A stretch of 23,466 nt of DNA from Patescibacteria group bacterium (GTDB taxonomy: Bacteria; Patescibacteriota; Patescibacteriia; UBA9934): NCBI GenBank assembly GCA_018818445.1, contig JAHISC010000036.1:1-23466 (forward strand), read 5' to 3'. Under the pieces are notes generated by a model. That model was not told where the DNA came from, searched no databases, and saw only the letters and a list, made by a program, of their open reading frames with translations. The translations under genes and the position numbers were made by a program. Position 1 is the first letter of the stretch, and every line of letters starts with the position of its first letter. Below are positions 20,665 to 23,466 of the stretch, piece after piece.

Positions 20665-20690
20665 GAAAGATCCAAGAAAGCTGGAGGAGC

Positions 20691-20813
20691 ATGGAAAACC
20701 TTGTCGTCGATTCGAAGAGAATATTAGGAAGGACCATTAAATTTCAAAAAACCCTAAATCTTTGGATGTTTTTCTTAGGGCTAGAAGCCGTTAAAGGTCA
20801 CGATGATGTTTAA
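20691..20813 (+). CDS. Possible 40-aa leader peptide upstream of rplC
   Basis: ATG 20691 is preceded by GGAGGAG (20683-20689), a rarity among the core genes here, although the spacing is short (3 nt from GGAGG). The reading runs 40 codons to TAA 20811-20813: it starts MENLVVDSKRILGR and ends LEAVKGHDDV. The stop lies within the right arm of the terminator-like hairpin at 20780-20824, so a ribosome finishing this peptide would melt that hairpin. This is the geometry of a translation-coupled attenuator. No similarity to a known family is seen; a chance open frame of this length is possible. Confidence 0.35.
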   Translation: MENLVVDSKRILGRTIKFQKTLNLWMFFLGLEAVKGHDDV

Positions 20814-20828
20814 CGACTTCTGGCTTTT
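20780..20828 (+). terminator. Attenuator/terminator-like hairpin before rplC
   Basis: Left arm 20780-20795 (GCTAGAAGCCGTTAAA) pairs with the right arm 20809-20824 (TTTAACGACTTCTGGC): 16 positions with one G-U and one mismatch, 13-nt loop, followed by TTTT (20825-20828). The rplC ATG is 15 nt further on. A competing upstream pairing, CCCTAA (about 20751) with TTAGGG (20775-20780), overlaps its base, which allows a switch. Confidence 0.62.
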
Positions 20829-20842
20829 AGAATCCAGACTAT

Positions 20843-21466
20843 ATGAAAGTACTTCTTGGAAAAAAATTAGAAATGACGCAAGTCTTTCGAGAAGACGGCA
20901 CAGTAGTACCTGTGACGTTAGTTCAGGCTGGGCCATGTATGGTGACAGCTGTAAAGTGCAATGAACAAGGAAAGACCACTGCTGTTCTTGGATATGGTTC
21001 AAAGAAGCATATCGCCAAGGCGCAGAAAGAGGATTGGAAAGAACTTGGTTCTTTTGCCTTTGTTCGCGAATTTGCTCTAGAGGATGGAGAAACACTTGAA
21101 CGCGGTCAGACCGTGGATGTAAGTATTTTTGAACCTGGTGTCAAAATTGATGTCACCGGTGTTTCTAAGGGTAAAGGATTTCAAGGTGTGGTAAGACGAC
21201 ATGGATTTCATGGAAGTCCTGCAAGTCACGGTCATAAAGACCAATTACGTATGCCTGGTTCTATTGGAGCTCAAGGTCCACAGCGTGTTTTTAAGGGCGT
21301 TAGAATGGCTGGGCATATGGGAACCGATCAAATCACAGTTAAGAATTTAGAAGTTGTAGAAGTCGATGCAACTAAAAATATTATCGCGATTCGTGGTGCT
21401 GTTCCTGGCAGTCGCGGCGGTTTTGTAACATTAATGGCCACTGAAGGTACTGTATGGCAAAAGTAA
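20843..21466 (+). CDS. rplC: 50S ribosomal protein L3
   Basis: Early-assembling 50S protein whose long loop reaches the peptidyl-transferase centre. At 207 aa it is normal. Family landmarks: LGKKLEMTQVFREDG at the start, DVTGVSKGKGFQGVVRRHGF and the loop HKDQLRMPGSIGAQGPQRVFKGVRMAGHMG in outline, with ending RGAVPGSRGG. The stop overlaps the rplD start by 13 nt, so translation is coupled. Expression may depend on the structured leader in front. Confidence 0.96.
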   Translation: MKVLLGKKLEMTQVFREDGTVVPVTLVQAGPCMVTAVKCNEQGKTTAVLGYGSKKHIAKAQKEDWKELGSFAFVREFALEDGETLERGQTVDVSIFEPGVKIDVTGVSKGKGFQGVVRRHGFHGSPASHGHKDQLRMPGSIGAQGPQRVFKGVRMAGHMGTDQITVKNLEVVEVDATKNIIAIRGAVPGSRGGFVTLMATEGTVWQK

Positions 21467-22083
21467 ATCTTTACAAGAAAGATGGATCTCAATCTGGATC
21501 AGTTGATCTTCCGGACGCTCTTTTTGCAGTCGAGATTAAGCCAGCTTTGGTCCACGAAGTAATTGTTGCTCAGGATACTAATAGCCGAGTCCGTTTAGCA
21601 CAAACAAAAGATAAAAGTGAAGTTCGTGGCGGAGGTAAAAAGCCTTGGCGTCAAAAAGGAACAGGACGAGCTCGACATGGTTCACGACGTTCACCGATTT
21701 GGGTTGGCGGAGGAATCACTTTTGGACCAACTGCTGGACGTGTTTTTGCTAAAAAGATCAACAAGAAAGCTCGTAAGCTAGCTATGGCTATGGTTTTGAC
21801 AGATAAGCTGGCTGAGAATTGGTTTATTGCTGTTGAAGATTTGGAACTTCCAGAAGCTAAGACAAAGTTTTTGAGTGAAGTTAGAGCTAAACTGCCAGGA
21901 AAAGATTCTTCAGCTCTTATCATTACTACCGCAGACGAGACAACTGTTGTGAAAGCTGCAAGTAATTTGGAAAAAACTGATACTATCGGTGCGGGCAGCT
22001 TGAATGTGCGAGATTTAGTTAAGTCTCAGTATGTTATTGCTTCCCAGGCTGCTATTGAGAAAATGAAAGAAATCTATCTCTAA
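21454..22083 (+). CDS. rplD: 50S ribosomal protein L4
   Basis: 209 aa. The conserved loop that lines the exit tunnel is clear: EVRGGGKKPWRQKGTGRARHGSRRSPIWVGGG in outline (about 52-83), followed by KINKKARKLAMAMVL. In gammaproteobacteria L4 represses its own S10 operon by binding the leader RNA; here the only sizeable leader in the operon is between rpsJ and rplC. Start overlaps rplC by 13 nt. Confidence 0.96.
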   Translation: MAKVNLYKKDGSQSGSVDLPDALFAVEIKPALVHEVIVAQDTNSRVRLAQTKDKSEVRGGGKKPWRQKGTGRARHGSRRSPIWVGGGITFGPTAGRVFAKKINKKARKLAMAMVLTDKLAENWFIAVEDLELPEAKTKFLSEVRAKLPGKDSSALIITTADETTVVKAASNLEKTDTIGAGSLNVRDLVKSQYVIASQAAIEKMKEIYL

Positions 22084-22086
22084 GAT

Positions 22087-22536
22087 ATGAGTATCCTTAA
22101 TCGATTCAAAAAGAAGACAGAAGCACCGGAAAAGGCAAGCGTAGCTACACGCCTAGCTGAAAAGGATGCCGCTGCAGCTAAAAAGACAGTTAAGAAGGCT
22201 GCTTCTAATAAAGAAAAAACGACTCAGAAAAAGTCGATTACTTCAGTATCTAAATTAGCCACTTCAACTCTGTTGGCTCCTGTAGTTTCAGAAAAGACTG
22301 CTAAGCTTTCAGATGAGGGAGTCGTTAGTTTCTTTGTGGCCCCAGGTGCCAATCGTGTTGCTGTTCGTCAGGCATTTAGAGAATTGTACAAAATAACGCC
22401 TGTCAAAGTGAATATTATTAATGTTCGCGGAAAAGCAGTTCGATTCGGTAGAGTACAGGGCAAAAGAAATAATATGAAAAAGGCACACATTTTCCTTCCT
22501 AAGGGAACTCGTGTTGATATTTTTGAGGGAGTTTAA
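22087..22536 (+). CDS. rplW: 50S ribosomal protein L23 with N-terminal extension
   Basis: 149 aa, about 50 longer than the usual ~95-100. The family core begins near residue 62 (LLAPVVSEKTAKLSDEGVVSFFV in outline) and runs to the end: VRQAFRELYKITPVKVNIINVRGK and the basic loop GRVQGKRNNMKKA. L23 sits at the polypeptide exit and is the docking site for trigger factor and SRP. The first ~60 residues are Lys/Ala-rich (KKTVKKAASNKEKTTQKK) and probably disordered, binding rRNA or extending from the ribosome surface (inference). It starts 3 nt after rplD stops. Confidence 0.94.
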   Translation: MSILNRFKKKTEAPEKASVATRLAEKDAAAAKKTVKKAASNKEKTTQKKSITSVSKLATSTLLAPVVSEKTAKLSDEGVVSFFVAPGANRVAVRQAFRELYKITPVKVNIINVRGKAVRFGRVQGKRNNMKKAHIFLPKGTRVDIFEGV

Positions 22537-22539
22537 GGT

Positions 22540-23370
22540 ATGGGTATTAAATTGCACAAACCAACTACTGCAGGAAGACGCAAATCAAGCGTCCAAACTT
22601 TTGATGATCTCACAGTTAGCAAGCCGCATAGAGGTCTGATTAAGAGTAAGAAGCAAATGGCTGGACGTAGTCGATCTGGTAAAATTACAGTTCGTCATCG
22701 TGGCGGAGGAGCCAAGCGTCATGTTCGTTTGATTGACTGGAAAATGGAGAAGTTCGAGATTCCGGCAACAGTTAAGACTATCGAGTACGATCCAAATCGT
22801 GGTGCTCGAATTGCTCTTGTTAATTATGCTGATGGAGAAGTACGTTACATTCTAGCTCCACAAGGCCTTAAAGTTGGATCAAAAATTATCACTTCCAAGA
22901 AAAAAGGCGAGGCAGTCGATGGAAATAGATTCCCATTAGAGTTGATTCCGGTTGGAATGTCTATTCATAATATTGAAATTGAACCTGGTAAAGGTGGTCA
23001 GGCTGTTAGAGGAGCCGGTCAAAGCGCTACTTTGTTAGCTGTAGAAGGTCGTTTCGCTACAATCAAACTTCCTTCAAGTGAGGTTCGAATGGTGCCGCGG
23101 GAATGTATGGCAACAATTGGTTCAGTTTCTAACCCAGATTGGCGTTTAGTTCGTTGGGGTAAGGCTGGCCGAACTCGTTGGCGCGGAATTAGACCAACTG
23201 TACGTGGAAAAGCCATGAACCCAGTTGATCACCCTCATGGTGGAGGAGAAGCTAGAAATCCTATTGGACTCAAGAATCCAAAGACTCCAACTGGAAAACC
23301 TGCCTTAGGTGTAAAGACACGTCGTAAGAAACCATCAGATAGCTTTATTATTCGACGCCGTAAGAAGTAA
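22540..23370 (+). CDS. rplB: 50S ribosomal protein L2
   Basis: 276 aa, normal length. Core 23S rRNA-binding protein next to the peptidyl-transferase centre. Conserved features: SGKITVRHRGGGAKRHVRLIDW in outline, YDPNRGARIALVNYADGE, and near the C-terminus VDHPHGGGEA, which contains the functionally important histidine. Begins 3 nt after the rplW stop, in the universal S10 order. Confidence 0.97.
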   Translation: MGIKLHKPTTAGRRKSSVQTFDDLTVSKPHRGLIKSKKQMAGRSRSGKITVRHRGGGAKRHVRLIDWKMEKFEIPATVKTIEYDPNRGARIALVNYADGEVRYILAPQGLKVGSKIITSKKKGEAVDGNRFPLELIPVGMSIHNIEIEPGKGGQAVRGAGQSATLLAVEGRFATIKLPSSEVRMVPRECMATIGSVSNPDWRLVRWGKAGRTRWRGIRPTVRGKAMNPVDHPHGGGEARNPIGLKNPKTPTGKPALGVKTRRKKPSDSFIIRRRKK

Positions 23371-23375
23371 AATGT

Positions 23376-23466
23376 ATGTCTAGAAGTCTAAAAAAAGGAC
23401 CTTACGTTGATCCTAACGTAATCAAGAAGATCGCGGCTCAAAAGCCCGATGACAAGCCGATTAAAA
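23376..23466 (+). CDS. rpsS: 30S ribosomal protein S19 (partial, runs off the right edge)
   Basis: From ATG 23376, 30 codons are present and read MSRSLKKGPYVDPNVIKKIA and on, the typical S19 N-terminus. A second ATG at 23372 is in a different frame. It follows rplB by 5 nt, as expected in the S10 operon. Confidence 0.93.
   Translation, partial: MSRSLKKGPYVDPNVIKKIAAQKPDDKPIK

Noticed and set aside
1..23466. Alternative genetic code (TGA as Gly, as in Gracilibacteria/SR1)
   Set aside because: The MFS, comEC, APH-like and receiver-like genes end at TGA at sensible places with proper overlaps or terminators behind them.

Overview
The window reads as chromosomal DNA of a small-genome bacterium, most likely a Candidate Phyla Radiation (Patescibacteria, Parcubacteria-like) lineage. 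Pointers are: every supported gene lies on the + strand; core genes are moderately AT-rich and mostly lack a Shine-Dalgarno (SD) sequence; some starts look leaderless; ComEC is split into two genes; and a Doc-type toxin-antitoxin pair and compact MBL, M50 and PPase proteins sit among core genes. TGA acts as a stop for several genes, so code 11 applies and not the Gracilibacteria/SR1 TGA-Gly code. The lineage is an inference; no rRNA is present.

Layout. 1-1017: the 3' end of leuS and an unrecognised acidic protein, closed by a terminator-like hairpin and a 38-bp perfect palindrome. 1208-5947: a tightly overlapping operon of an MFS-type membrane protein, UDP-glucose 6-dehydrogenase, the ComEC membrane channel part and a separate ComEC-type metallo-beta-lactamase protein. 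6010-6477: ndk with its own promoter and terminator. 6527-6835: an untranslated stretch with promoter, long 5'/3' closing helix and strong terminator, read here as a standalone structured RNA of unknown family. 7028-8320: a GC-richer 430-aa gene whose C-terminal half resembles a divergent RelA/SpoT synthetase domain. 8444-10392: murA (with Asp instead of the catalytic Cys115, as in fosfomycin-insensitive enzymes) and an M50 protease. 10466-13544: rpsL-rpsG-fusA. 19005-23466: tuf-rpsJ-rplC-rplD-rplW-rplB-rpsS, the continuation of the classic str/S10 ribosomal cluster.

Between fusA and tuf the cluster is interrupted by about 5.4 kb of accessory DNA: an APH-like kinase, a PD-(D/E)XK nuclease with four cysteines, a small pyrophosphatase-like protein, a field of short repeats (GGGGTCAGGTC family and a 24-bp repeat), a small membrane protein, an HTH antitoxin/Doc toxin pair with a three-half-site operator, two diverged tandem 120-aa paralogues, a receiver-like protein without a phosphoacceptor, and an acidic Phd-like protein. 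Five genes in the window (430 aa, 73 aa, 120 aa, 120 aa, 130 aa) share GC-richer codon use and clear SD sequences, and all but the first gene of the tandem pair are followed by a GC-rich terminator. This makes them a compositional class distinct from the SD-poor core genes.

The most interesting unexplained items are the structured RNA at about 6560-6835, the adjacent RelA/SpoT-like protein, the class of SD-bearing GC-rich orphan genes, and a 267-nt spacer between rpsJ and rplC that carries two large hairpins and a possible 40-aa leader peptide whose stop codon falls inside the terminator-like hairpin.
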